This document shows positions 18,144 to 26,935 of a stretch of DNA of 64,000 bases, piece by piece. The notes beneath the pieces are model-generated. The model did no database searches and had not been told where the DNA came from. It saw only the letters and a list, made by a program, of their open reading frames with translations. Position numbers and translations under genes: made by a program. This DNA is from Desulfovibrio gilichinskyi (lineage in GTDB: Bacteria > Desulfobacterota > Desulfovibrionia > Desulfovibrionales > Desulfovibrionaceae). Where the stretch lies: assembly GCF_900177375.1 (NCBI RefSeq), contig NZ_FWZU01000001.1, positions 62,001-126,000 on the forward strand, given 5' to 3'. Position 1 is the stretch's first letter. Every line of letters begins with the position of its first letter.

Positions 18144-18755
18144 ATGAAACTCGTTTTTTCCACGCATGGCCATTCTTGTGATCTTGCGCTGCATCCAGTG
18201 TCAGAGAAAACTGTTCGCACAATCAGTCAATACGGATCTGAAGTATATTCTATGAAACCTATGGATTGGTGGCGCAAGGGTAATACTACCACATGGGGAA
18301 TGCGTATCGATGATGAATGTGTAATTCAGGCTTCACTGGGGGGTAAAAAATGTGAATTTGACCGGAATTTAATTACAGCCACTCCAGTAAAGATCAGGCG
18401 CAGAATGTACTTGGACAGCAAGGCCAAGTATTTGTGCGTTCTCGGGTACGATAATGAAATGTGTAAGTTCTCATGGACATGGGATAATATAAGCGCTTTC
18501 GATCCTAGCAAGTTTGAGTTCATGGTGCATCAATGGGATAGGATTATGGGGGAAGATAATTACTTTATTCTGGATGAAGTAAGATATGATGGTGAGTTTG
18601 CCAGTCGGCATGACTGGTGTGAAGCTTCCGGTTTTACACTTGTTCCGCCGAAGGTAATAGATCTGGATGAGGTCCGGATGGAACTTTCTCAAGGATCATT
18701 AGAGCATAAGGGAGATCCGTTTCCTGCTCCTAAAATTTTAGTTGAATCACTTTAA
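18144..18755 (+). CDS. Conserved-looking hypothetical protein, 203 residues
   Basis: I do not recognise a family. The protein is soluble and rich in Trp, Asp and Cys, with no signal peptide or membrane segment. It opens 'MKLVFSTHGHSCDLALHP' and has 'MDWWRKGNTTTWGMRI' and 'VHQWDRIMGEDNYFILDEV' segments. A strong AGGAGGAA lies at a good distance from the ATG. It is monocistronic, has a sigma-54-like site upstream and a 20-bp hairpin downstream, and converges on a membrane-bound AAA+ regulator. That suggests, without proving, that it belongs to the same regulon. Confidence 0.75.
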   Translation: MKLVFSTHGHSCDLALHPVSEKTVRTISQYGSEVYSMKPMDWWRKGNTTTWGMRIDDECVIQASLGGKKCEFDRNLITATPVKIRRRMYLDSKAKYLCVLGYDNEMCKFSWTWDNISAFDPSKFEFMVHQWDRIMGEDNYFILDEVRYDGEFASRHDWCEASGFTLVPPKVIDLDEVRMELSQGSLEHKGDPFPAPKILVESL

Positions 18756-18775
18756 TATATAAAGACTGCTTTCTT

Positions 18776-18821
18776 CAAACAAAGAAATGCCGCGCGATTT
18801 TGCGCGGCATTTCTTTGTTTG
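18776..18821. terminator. Very strong bidirectional terminator
   Basis: A perfect 20-bp stem (18776-18795 with 18802-18821) has a 6-nt GATTTT loop and A/T-rich ends. It separates the convergent 203-residue protein gene and the AAA+ regulator gene. Confidence 0.9.
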
Positions 18822-18852
18822 AAAACTGTTAATGTACTGATTAATTAAATCG

Positions 18853-21387
18853 TTATTTGGCTGAGACGATGTATCTGGTAGAAGGTCCGCGGCCTTGTTT
18901 CGTGAGCATTTCCCGTCTTACAAAATCTTGCAGATCGTAAATTGCTGTGCGCGTTGGAAGATGTCCTCCTACTATGTCCTGATATTCTTTGCGGGTGACT
19001 GTTTTTTTAGTTCTGATCTTAGGCCATGCCAAGTTTTGCCGCTCGTTCAAAGGAGCTGGATCTTCAACCTGATTCTTTTCTTTGTAGTTACTATTTTCAG
19101 AAGGTTTTTCTTTCACTGTGCTGACAGTTGCGTCTACTCCTGAAAAAGTGGGCATTTCTGCATCGGAAAATGATACTTTTGATTCAATTTCACCCTCAAG
19201 TCTTATTTCTTCCGGCTGGATAATCTTTCCTTCAGCCATGACGGTTGCTCTTGTAATGCAGTTTACCAACTCGCGAACGTTGCCTGACCATTGGTAAGAT
19301 ATCAGTTTGCTTAATGCGCCTTTGCTTATGCCCATATCAGTACGACTTGTAAGCTGTTCGGCCTGCTTGAGATAAAAAATACTCAACAAAGGTATATTTT
19401 CAGGGTGTTCACGCAGGGCCGGTGTTGCAATTGAGACAACCTTTAATCTGTAATATAAATCTTCCCTGAAAATTTTCTGTTCAATCAGCGAAGGCAGATC
19501 AACGTTCGTTGCGGCAATTATTCTTACGTTGAAATCGAGTTCTTTGTCGCTGCCGAGCGGCTTGATTTTTCTTGATGCAATAGCTCTAAGCAGGGACTGC
19601 TGAACTTTCGGTGAGGCTGATTGAATTTCATCCAGAAACAATGTTCCTTCATTCGCTTCATTAAAGGCCCCGCTGCGGTCCGTCTTCGCGTCTGAAAACG
19701 CTCCTTTAACGTGCCCGAATAATACGTCCAATAAAAGATTTTCATCAAGTGCGCCGCAGTTGATAGAAATAAAGGGCATTTTTTTGCGGTTGCTTTGATT
19801 ATGAATTGCCTCTGCTACGAGTTGTTTACCTGTTCCTGTTTCACCGGAAATGAGAACATCAACATCAACGTGAGCGGCTTTTAATATATCTGACTTAAGA
19901 CGCGAAATTATTGGTCCATGACCAATAATTTCAGGCATGATGCTCAGTTCTACGTCCACCAGAGTATCCAGTTCCCGTTTAAGGTCTGCCGGTTCACGCT
20001 TGTTTACATTGAAAATGGCTTCGTCTTTTGCCTGCAACTCAGTAACTTGCTGTTTAACTCGCCGGATGATGTTATTAATAGATCGTTGCAGCATCTCCAC
20101 ATCAAATCCGCAGTACGGGAGATTAATTTCTTCCAAGGTTTCCAGTGAACTAAGTTCGTTCATTTTAGTAGCCAGCTTGAGAACCGGGGTTGTCAGTATC
20201 CGTCCGATGCAGAAGATAAGGATTGATATGATCGCAATTGAAACTATTGTGACCATGAGCATTATATCAAAATGCTTATATCCCGCGATGATTGGAAGCT
20301 GGCTTCGATCTATAAAAACAACGCCGCCGTAAATCACAGGCGACGTGTTACTTGCAGTTTTAAATTTTACAGGAGCGTAGGAAAAGTAGAATGATTTAAC
20401 GTTTGAATTGGCATTATTTTTTTCGGCAATTTGGAACAGACCGTTTTCATTGTTTTTGATTTTTTCGAGTGCTTGCCAGAATATTGCGTGATTTTTATTT
20501 GGCCTGAATGCAGAGGCTTGCCCTTGTTTGCCAAGTGTTCCTTCAAAGTTTTCTCTGGCAAGAAATGTGGTGAGTTCTTTATCTTTTTCAGCAGTCGAAG
20601 CAGACTGAAAAAGAATCCAGCCTTCAGTATTTAAAAGGTAACTGAAGCGCAGTTCCTGGCTTCTGGGAAACGCCCACAAGGGGGATTGTTCCGAGTTATA
20701 AAGTGAAAGAATATTACGAATCTGAGAAGCTTCTACTGAAAGAAATAAAATTCCTGGAGGGTTAGCATTGTCACCGGGAAAATATGTGTAAAAACGGATA
20801 ACATGAGTGCGGACATGCATGTTCGAAGCCTTGGCATCCGGCAAAGGATATACCACTTCCATCACTTGCGAAGGCTGAACTTCTCCTTGTTTCAGGGAAT
20901 TGATTTTACCTAGTTCTAAAAGAGGGTTTGGCTGTATCTGGGATAATTCAGTTAAGCCCATTTCATTAACTATACCGTTTTTCTGCACAAGGACGACAGG
21001 CTGTCCTCCTGAGGCGGGGAGATAAGCAAGCTCAAAATAGTTGTTACCGCCAGCCCGCATGTGTCTTTTCATCATATCCCGCAAGGATTTTGGCTGCATA
21101 TCGCCTTGCGCAATGAAAAGCAGATCTGTTTTGCATCTTTCCATGTATTGCTCGACTTCATGAACAATGCCTAAAGTGTGAACTTTGACTGTTCGAGTCA
21201 GGGCAATGTGAATATACTCATCAGCAACACGATAAGATGTATATCCCGCGAATAGAAGAATTGCTAGAATGGAGGGAAGGAGAGTGAGCAATAACTTGCC
21301 CCTGAGCCCTAGTTTCCTAGATATTTTGCTTGTGATGTTTCGCAAGCCTTCCTTCTTGGAATTTTTATCTGAAAAGGATTCAGCCAT
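18853..21387 (-). CDS. Membrane-anchored sigma-54-activator-like AAA+ regulator with periplasmic sensor
   Basis: This 844-residue protein has TM1 at about 30-52, a periplasmic Cache-like sensor (about 55-370), TM2 at about 375-398 and a HAMP-like linker. The AAA+ domain (about 475-710) carries Walker A 'GETGTGKQ', 'GTLFLDEIQSA' and 'FREDLYYRL'. The sigma-54-contacting loop reads GAFSDA (562-567) where activators have GAFTGA. The C-terminus lacks a Fis helix and ends in a winged-helix-like 'TRKEYQDIVGG..TRTAIYDL' segment. A one-protein sensor and transcription factor is thus possible. AGGAG precedes the ATG. It is divergent from a kinase that has a sigma-54 promoter, its likely partner or target. 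Confidence 0.8.
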   Translation of the reverse strand: MAESFSDKNSKKEGLRNITSKISRKLGLRGKLLLTLLPSILAILLFAGYTSYRVADEYIHIALTRTVKVHTLGIVHEVEQYMERCKTDLLFIAQGDMQPKSLRDMMKRHMRAGGNNYFELAYLPASGGQPVVLVQKNGIVNEMGLTELSQIQPNPLLELGKINSLKQGEVQPSQVMEVVYPLPDAKASNMHVRTHVIRFYTYFPGDNANPPGILFLSVEASQIRNILSLYNSEQSPLWAFPRSQELRFSYLLNTEGWILFQSASTAEKDKELTTFLARENFEGTLGKQGQASAFRPNKNHAIFWQALEKIKNNENGLFQIAEKNNANSNVKSFYFSYAPVKFKTASNTSPVIYGGVVFIDRSQLPIIAGYKHFDIMLMVTIVSIAIISILIFCIGRILTTPVLKLATKMNELSSLETLEEINLPYCGFDVEMLQRSINNIIRRVKQQVTELQAKDEAIFNVNKREPADLKRELDTLVDVELSIMPEIIGHGPIISRLKSDILKAAHVDVDVLISGETGTGKQLVAEAIHNQSNRKKMPFISINCGALDENLLLDVLFGHVKGAFSDAKTDRSGAFNEANEGTLFLDEIQSASPKVQQSLLRAIASRKIKPLGSDKELDFNVRIIAATNVDLPSLIEQKIFREDLYYRLKVVSIATPALREHPENIPLLSIFYLKQAEQLTSRTDMGISKGALSKLISYQWSGNVRELVNCITRATVMAEGKIIQPEEIRLEGEIESKVSFSDAEMPTFSGVDATVSTVKEKPSENSNYKEKNQVEDPAPLNERQNLAWPKIRTKKTVTRKEYQDIVGGHLPTRTAIYDLQDFVRREMLTKQGRGPSTRYIVSAK

Positions 21388-21420
21388 GCCGCTCTCCTAG
21401 AGTTCTGATCATTTTACGGT

Positions 21421-21444
21421 AGATAGTTCAAAATTTCACTATCT
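21421..21444. promoter_or_regulatory. Inverted repeat in the divergent control region
   Basis: AGATAGT and ACTATCT are separated by 10 bp of TCAAAATTTC, itself partly symmetric. It lies about 40 bp upstream of the sigma-54 promoter at 21485 and near the start of the AAA+ regulator, a natural place for an enhancer or autoregulatory site. Confidence 0.4.
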
Positions 21445-21484
21445 TTTGCGATATGTCTCTTTACTTTATTTTGTCAATAACTTT

Positions 21485-21501
21485 TTGGCATAAGCCTTGC
21501 T
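21485..21501 (+). promoter_or_regulatory. Sigma-54 promoter for kinase gene
   Basis: TTGGCATAAGCCTTGCT matches the -24/-12 consensus (GG and GC 10 bp apart, TTGC intact), about 115 bp before the kinase ATG. Confidence 0.65.
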
Positions 21502-21616
21502 TAATATGTCTATTATGCGTGTGGTGTAAGCATGTTTTTTATTTGATAATATAGTACCTTGTAATTTTTTGGTAGTAATAAAAAAATACGGCAATTTCGT
21601 GCAAAAGGACAAAGTA

Positions 21617-23296
21617 ATGAAAAAACTGATTGACTGCAGAGTTCATAAGCTCCTTCTCATTTCCATGATTGTTGTTCCGGCAATACCACTTCTTCTGGCG
21701 ATGTTTATCGGATATTATTCATACTCAAAAACAACGGAAAAGCTGGTTGTAAGTGCTATTCGACAATCTGCGATAGATCACCGGGATATAATTTCGGCAT
21801 TCCTGAAAGAACGGCAGACTGATCTGCAGTCATATCTGAATTTAATCCCTGCTGATCATTTGCAATGGGGAATGGATCATGGCGACATCGCTTTGATGTT
21901 TAAAAATGCAGGAGGTGTCTTTCAGGATTTAGGTTTGATTGCCCCTGATGGGGTACAGATCTCATATTCAGGAGCATATGAATTGACTGAAAAAAACTAT
22001 CTTGATGCACCTTGGTATCAAGATACAATAAAAAACGGTTATCATGTAAGCGATGTTTTTTTGGGATACCGCAACGTTCCGCATTTTGTTGTTGCGGTTA
22101 CGCGGATTATCGATGGGAAGCCGTGGGTGCTGCGCGGTACGATTAATTCGGATATTTTTAGAAAGCTTGTTGATGGCGTAAAGCTTGGAGATACCGGTGA
22201 GGCATATATTGTCAGTCAGGACGGTAAGTTTCAGACTGCGCGCAGATCCGGCGGCGGACTTCTCGAGAATGATTTATTTAATTATCCTTATCAGAAAAAA
22301 AATATAATTACGTTTCTTGGAAATGATGACGGGGTTGACTATTTGCTTGCGTCCGCCCTCATGAATGACGGCAAGTGGCGGCTTATTGTGCGGCAAAAGA
22401 GAGCAGATGCTTTCCGGTCAACAAATATTGCAGGATATACAATTCTTCTTGTTCTGCTTTGCGGCGGGGCTGTGATTGTTGTTCTGGCTCTTTTTACCAG
22501 CCGTAAAATTTATGAAACTCTTGAGCGGCAGGCTGAAGCTGTCTGTACTTTAGAAAATCAGCTTATGCGTGCTGCAAGGCTTGCAGAGCTCGGTGAAATG
22601 TCGGCAGGATTTGCGCATGAAATAAATAACCCGCTTCAGATAATGAAGAGCGATCTGGCATTATTGGAATTGGTTCTTGAGGATGCATTACCAAGTAACT
22701 GTGAACCTGCAGTACGTGATGAGGTTAAGGATATTTCGGATCAGCTAAAATTGCAGATAGACCGTTGCGCCGGCATAACACGTGAAATCTTAAATTTCGG
22801 ACGGAGCAGTAAGCCGGAATTACAGAAGATTGATCTTTCCGTTTATTTACCGGGAGTGGGGGCCATGGTTGAAAAGAAAGCCACCGTTCATGGAGTAGAA
22901 ATGGGGTGCGAAATCAGTCCTGAAACCCCTCAGATTGAGGCTGACCCCAGACAATTACAACAGGTAATGGTTAATCTGCTGAACAATGCAATTTATGCAG
23001 TGATTGACCGTCATGGTTCTGAAGGCGGAAAAGTAAAGGTTGATGCTACTCTCGGTGCTGACGGAAGTGCTGTAATAAAAGTTGCTGATAACGGAACGGG
23101 CATAAGTCCTGACAATCTGACTAAAATTTTTGTTCCTTTCTTTTCAACAAAAGCACCGGGGCAGGGGACTGGGCTTGGTCTGTCTGTCTGCCATACAATA
23201 ATAAGCACGCTTGGCGGCGACCTTGCTGTTGAAAGTGTTAAGAATGAAGGTACTGTTTTTACTATTACTCTACCCGGACTTAAAACTAATTCTTAA
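21617..23296 (+). CDS. Sensor histidine kinase with periplasmic Cache domain
   Basis: The ATG at 21617, with AGGAC upstream, gives 559 residues starting MKKLIDC; an in-frame start 48 nt earlier lacks a ribosome site. TM1 lies at about 12-34, then a Cache sensor with 'DLGLIAPDGVQISYSGAYEL' and 'VSDVFLGYRNVPHFVVAV', and TM2 at about 272-293. The phosphoacceptor is H334 in 'AGFAHEINNPLQIM', followed by an HATPase domain with 'NNAIYAV', 'DNGTGI' and 'GTGLGLSVC'. The same sensor type recurs in the kinases at 30778 and 42901, so the three may detect related ligands. A terminator follows, so its receivers are presumably encoded by the next operon. Confidence 0.9.
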   Translation: MKKLIDCRVHKLLLISMIVVPAIPLLLAMFIGYYSYSKTTEKLVVSAIRQSAIDHRDIISAFLKERQTDLQSYLNLIPADHLQWGMDHGDIALMFKNAGGVFQDLGLIAPDGVQISYSGAYELTEKNYLDAPWYQDTIKNGYHVSDVFLGYRNVPHFVVAVTRIIDGKPWVLRGTINSDIFRKLVDGVKLGDTGEAYIVSQDGKFQTARRSGGGLLENDLFNYPYQKKNIITFLGNDDGVDYLLASALMNDGKWRLIVRQKRADAFRSTNIAGYTILLVLLCGGAVIVVLALFTSRKIYETLERQAEAVCTLENQLMRAARLAELGEMSAGFAHEINNPLQIMKSDLALLELVLEDALPSNCEPAVRDEVKDISDQLKLQIDRCAGITREILNFGRSSKPELQKIDLSVYLPGVGAMVEKKATVHGVEMGCEISPETPQIEADPRQLQQVMVNLLNNAIYAVIDRHGSEGGKVKVDATLGADGSAVIKVADNGTGISPDNLTKIFVPFFSTKAPGQGTGLGLSVCHTIISTLGGDLAVESVKNEGTVFTITLPGLKTNS

Positions 23297-23372
23297 CTCT
23301 AAACAGTTCGTATAAATATTTATGAGTTTAAAGTTCATAAACTTACGCTGATTACAATATTGATTCTTTTGA

Positions 23373-23420
23373 AAATCCTTCTTGATCCGCACACGCGTGC
23401 TGAGCAAGAAGGATTTTTTT
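23373..23420 (+). terminator. Rho-independent terminator after the kinase gene
   Basis: A 12-bp stem (AAATCCTTCTTG with CAAGAAGGATTT) encloses a 20-nt loop with internal pairing and is followed by T residues. A 23-bp imperfect palindrome (TTTATGA...TCATAAA) precedes it at 23319-23341. Confidence 0.8.
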
Positions 23421-23430
23421 GCTCTATTAA

Positions 23431-23461
23431 TAAATCACGCAATAGTGTTTTGCGTGATTTA
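23431..23461. promoter_or_regulatory. 12-bp inverted repeat upstream of sigma-54 promoter (candidate enhancer)
   Basis: TAAATCACGCAA and TTGCGTGATTTA are perfect complements separated by 7 nt. The repeat ends 26 bp before the -24 box at 23487. It could be an activator-binding site or a second hairpin; no T-run follows directly. Confidence 0.5.
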
Positions 23462-23486
23462 ACCTTTTTATTACATATAGTTACGC

Positions 23487-23503
23487 TTGGCACGCGGGTT
23501 GCA
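23487..23503 (+). promoter_or_regulatory. Consensus sigma-54 promoter for module A
   Basis: TTGGCACGCGGGTTGCA is an essentially perfect -24/-12 element, about 120 bp before the first receiver gene of a long co-directional run that reaches at least 36702. The rest of the 23297-23622 gap contains the terminator and inverted repeats listed separately. Confidence 0.85.
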
Positions 23504-23622
23504 AAAGGGATCGTAAGAAATTTGTAAAAACAAGTTGGGAAAAGGCACGGAGAAGTCACAAGCAACCAGATTAAGGTGTTTGGCTTCACCTTAAAAGAAG
23601 TCAGACACAATGCGAGACAGCT

Positions 23623-24051
23623 ATGGAACAGATGAAAATCATGCTTGTAGATGACGAAGAGCGTCTGCTCAGCACAACAAAAAAACTTTTCGAGAAGATG
23701 GGGATTGATGTTGTTACATCAACGTCCGGAAAAGATGCCCTGGAACTGCTCAAGATTGAAAAAGTAAAAGTGATTTTTCTCGATATTAAAATGCCCGGAA
23801 TGGACGGCATGGAGACTTTGCAACGTATCAAGAAAGATTACCCGCTTATTGAAGTGATCATTCTAACGGGGCACGCAACTATGGAGTCTGCAGTGGAAGG
23901 TCTGAAGCTCGGTGCGATGGATTTTCTAGTTAAACCTGTAAGCATGAAGGACATTCTCGGGAAGGTTGAGGAGGCTTTTGAAAAAGTTTCACGACACAAG
24001 CAAAAAATTCTTTCCGCTAAGATGGCTGATGCAGCCGAAGGTAGAAAGTAA
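23623..24051 (+). CDS. Single-domain response regulator (receiver only)
   Basis: This 142-residue receiver has the acidic pair D10-D11, phosphoacceptor D54 in 'IFLDIKMPGMDG', Thr in 'IILTGHAT' and Lys in 'LVKPV'. The remaining 25 residues form a basic helix, not a DNA-binding domain, so it acts by protein contact or as a phosphate relay. It is the first gene of module A, behind the sigma-54 promoter. Confidence 0.92.
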   Translation: MEQMKIMLVDDEERLLSTTKKLFEKMGIDVVTSTSGKDALELLKIEKVKVIFLDIKMPGMDGMETLQRIKKDYPLIEVIILTGHATMESAVEGLKLGAMDFLVKPVSMKDILGKVEEAFEKVSRHKQKILSAKMADAAEGRK

Positions 24052-24080
24052 GAATTGATTGAACTTCAAGGAGGTTGATA

Positions 24081-24980
24081 ATGAGTAAAATTACGGTCCT
24101 CATGGTCGACGATGAGGAACGCTTCCGCACCACGACAGCTAAGATACTGTCTCGCAAAGGATTTGAGACAATCCTTGCTGCTAGTGGCGAAGAAGCCTTG
24201 GAAAAACTTGGGGAAAATCCGGATGTGGTCATTCTGGATGTTAAAATGAGCGGGATGGACGGGCATCAGACATTGGAACGGATCAAGGCAATTGTGCCGG
24301 ATCTTCCTATTATCATGCTCACAGGTCATGGGGACCTTTCCGGAGCTATGAAAGCTCATAAAACAGGCGCGTTCGATTTTCTTGCAAAGCCATGTGACAT
24401 CGATCTGCTGGCTGATAAGATTCAGGACGCTTACGCTTCTGCATCTAAAAAGCCTTATCGTGAAAAATTGGCAGGGGAGGTAATGATTCCTCTGGATGAT
24501 TATACCATGATTTCTGTTGACAGCACCGTGTCTGACGCCATTGCAGCCTTGAAAAAAGCCATGAGTGAATTTGTGGCCACTAACAAGCTGATGGATACAG
24601 GGCATCGTTCGGTTGTTGTTACCAATCCTGACGGTAGCGTTGCAGGCATACTTAATCCTTTGAATCTTATCAATGCAATCAGGCCGGCTTATCTGACGGC
24701 TCCTAAACCTTCAATGGCGGACAGTCTTCAATATTCAGCCATGTTCTGGGAAGGGCTTTTCACTTCCCGCGTAAAAGAAATCATGAACAAACCTGTGCAT
24801 GAACTGATGTCTGAAACTCTTCCGGTCATCAGTTTTGATGCAAACCTCATGGATGTTGCCAACAACATGGTGACTATTCCTGCAAGGCGCATGGTTGTTC
24901 AGAAAGACGGCAGGGACATCGGCATCGTCCGGGAACAGGAACTCTTTTATGAGATCGCCCGGATAATTTCATCGAGCTAA
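24081..24980 (+). CDS. Response regulator: receiver fused to a CBS-domain pair
   Basis: The ATG at 24081 follows AGGAGG; an upstream in-frame TTG overlaps that ribosome site and is rejected. The 299-residue protein has a receiver (1-125; D53 in 'VVILDVKMSGMDG') and then two CBS-type repeats. The first is around 'YTMISVDSTVSDAIAALK' and 'SVVVTNPDGSVAGIL'. The second is around 'VHELMSETLPVISFDA' and 'RMVVQKDGRDIGIV'. CBS pairs bind adenine nucleotides, so phosphorylation state and energy charge could be read together. It sits immediately before the SLC13 permease gene (31-nt gap), suggesting transporter control. Confidence 0.85.
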   Translation: MSKITVLMVDDEERFRTTTAKILSRKGFETILAASGEEALEKLGENPDVVILDVKMSGMDGHQTLERIKAIVPDLPIIMLTGHGDLSGAMKAHKTGAFDFLAKPCDIDLLADKIQDAYASASKKPYREKLAGEVMIPLDDYTMISVDSTVSDAIAALKKAMSEFVATNKLMDTGHRSVVVTNPDGSVAGILNPLNLINAIRPAYLTAPKPSMADSLQYSAMFWEGLFTSRVKEIMNKPVHELMSETLPVISFDANLMDVANNMVTIPARRMVVQKDGRDIGIVREQELFYEIARIISSS

Positions 24981-25011
24981 TAATACTGAAGTTCAGCGAT
25001 AGAGGTGAAAC

Positions 25012-26862
25012 ATGGCTCAAGAAAAAAAGAAAGCGACCGGGTATGACAAGTATGTCAACTGGAAGCTGTTAATAATCCCGGTAGTATTATTTTGTATCGT
25101 CATTATGCTTCCTACTTCTTCAGGAATGAAGAAGGTCGGTATGCAGTATTCGGTAGGCCCCAAGGCTGTCACTAATTATATCTGTGAGCAGTTGTTTAAC
25201 AAAAAAAGTTCTAATGTTGAGCAGTGGCAGAAGCTGACCGCTCAAATGATGGAACAAAGCATGCGCATGGGAGCCTTATCAAAGGCCAGATTTATGAAGC
25301 GTGATGCTAAGTGGTTGAAGCAGTATAAAATCCCCGGTGATTCCGCCAACCTTAAAAAAGCACTTGAATACGTAAATACCAATTTTACTGATGCTGCTTT
25401 CCTGACAGTGATGAAAGGTGCGTTCGATCAAAGGAATAAGAATCTTTCGTACGCAGATCTTTCGTCATCTGATCAGAAGAGTGCTGACACAGGCGCATGG
25501 AAGATTAAAGTTTCCATCGCGATGGTCATCTTTGTGGTCTTCTGTTTTATGACAGAATGTATGCCGCTTCCAGGTGTTGCTTTCTGTATAGGACTGATTC
25601 TTGTTTTCACAGGAGTTGTTTCCCGAAGTGAAGTGGCAGGACTTTATTGGGATGATGCCTGCTGGTTTATTATGGGTTCGCTCATGTTCGCAGCTGCTTT
25701 CGTCAAAACGGGAGTGGATAAGAGAATGTGCCTGATCATGTTCAGGAAACTGGCTGTGCCGAATGTCCGCTGGATTACGATGATTTTCTTCCTTGTAATC
25801 AGCCCGCTTGCGGCATTTATTTCTGACCATGCGCTTGCAGCAATGTTTCTGCCTATCGGTATGTTGCTTTATCAGAACAGCCTTACTGACGAAATTCCTG
25901 AAGACAAGGAATTAGCAAAGATGCTGATGATAACGATTGCCATGGCATGTAACATCGGCGGTCCTGGCGCACCTTCGGGCGGCGCACGAAACGTTATCAT
26001 GATGACCTATCTTACCGACATGTTCGGCATGGATATCGGTTACGCTCAGTGGATTATGTACTGTATGCCTTTCGTTATAGTCATGATTCCTTTCACTTGG
26101 ATTGTAACCAATATGGTTTTCAAGCCGAAAATCAGGTCGCTTGCTCCTGCTATGCGCCATCTTGAAGGCGAAATAGTCAAGATGGGTAAGTGGAACAAGC
26201 ATCAGATCTGGGCCATGATTATCTTCGTAGTTATGGTTTTCGGATGGTTCACTGAAAAGGAATTCTACAATCTCGGTATCTATCCTATCCGCCTTGGTAT
26301 CGGTGTAATAGCAGTTGCCGGAGCTGTAGCTTATCTGCTGGCCGGTGTTGTTAACTGGCGTGATTATCAGGAGAAGGTCGACTGGGGTGTAGTCTGGTTA
26401 TATGCCGGTGCAATTATCTTCGGACGCACCTTGGATAAGACCGGCGCGGCATATTGGCTTGCTCAGTCCGTAATCGACATGCTTGCTCCGCTCGGTATGG
26501 ACAAGGGTATTCCGCTGATGCTGACATCTAACGGTTTGACAGCTGTATTAACAAACTTAATGGCTGACGGTCCTGCCGCAGCAGCAGTCGGTCCAATCAC
26601 ATTGAATATGGCAAGTATTGTCCATCCCGGAACCACGTTCCTACCGTTCATGGCAATGGCAACAGCAGTAGCTTCATCGTTCGCATATTGTCTCATTATA
26701 GGAACTCCTCCTAACGCAATTGTTTACGCTTCCGGTTATTTGGAGCCTAAGGATTACTTGAGAGTCGGTGTGCCGATGTGGTTTATTGCCAACATTATGA
26801 TAGTCCTTCTTACCTCATTGTACTGGTGTAATATCGGTTTCGGAAGTCTGCCCGGATTTTAA
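25012..26862 (+). CDS. SLC13/DASS-family anion:sodium symporter-like permease
   Basis: This 616-residue polytopic protein has its first TM at about 18-38. An unusually long extracytoplasmic insertion (about 40-160) follows, rich in charged residues. The remaining membrane domain begins near 165. Family-type signatures are 'FMTECMPLPGVAF', 'ISDHALAAMFLPIG', 'NIGGPGAPSGGARNVIM' and, in the second repeat, 'IIGTPPNAIVYASG'. The family carries dicarboxylates, citrate or sulfate, and is one of those suspected of sulfate uptake in sulfate reducers. It lies inside module A between a REC-CBS regulator and a small membrane protein. Confidence 0.88.
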   Translation: MAQEKKKATGYDKYVNWKLLIIPVVLFCIVIMLPTSSGMKKVGMQYSVGPKAVTNYICEQLFNKKSSNVEQWQKLTAQMMEQSMRMGALSKARFMKRDAKWLKQYKIPGDSANLKKALEYVNTNFTDAAFLTVMKGAFDQRNKNLSYADLSSSDQKSADTGAWKIKVSIAMVIFVVFCFMTECMPLPGVAFCIGLILVFTGVVSRSEVAGLYWDDACWFIMGSLMFAAAFVKTGVDKRMCLIMFRKLAVPNVRWITMIFFLVISPLAAFISDHALAAMFLPIGMLLYQNSLTDEIPEDKELAKMLMITIAMACNIGGPGAPSGGARNVIMMTYLTDMFGMDIGYAQWIMYCMPFVIVMIPFTWIVTNMVFKPKIRSLAPAMRHLEGEIVKMGKWNKHQIWAMIIFVVMVFGWFTEKEFYNLGIYPIRLGIGVIAVAGAVAYLLAGVVNWRDYQEKVDWGVVWLYAGAIIFGRTLDKTGAAYWLAQSVIDMLAPLGMDKGIPLMLTSNGLTAVLTNLMADGPAAAAVGPITLNMASIVHPGTTFLPFMAMATAVASSFAYCLIIGTPPNAIVYASGYLEPKDYLRVGVPMWFIANIMIVLLTSLYWCNIGFGSLPGF

Positions 26863-26882
26863 ATAGGGTAAAATAAATTATT

Positions 26883-26915
26883 CCCGGCGGTCGGATGGAA
26901 AGTCCGACCGCCGGG
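26883..26915 (+). other. GC-rich intercistronic hairpin
   Basis: A perfect 13-bp stem (CCCGGCGGTCGGA with TCCGACCGCCGGG) has a 7-nt loop and no T-run, 21 bp past the permease stop and ahead of the ribosome site of the next gene. It probably protects or attenuates the mRNA and is not a full terminator. Confidence 0.7.
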
Positions 26916-26935
26916 CTATAAAGGGGAGAAACTTC

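Noticed and set aside
23431-23461. Rho-independent terminator
   Set aside because: The stem is perfect, but a real terminator lies just before it, no T-run follows directly, and it sits right upstream of a sigma-54 promoter; listed instead as a candidate enhancer.
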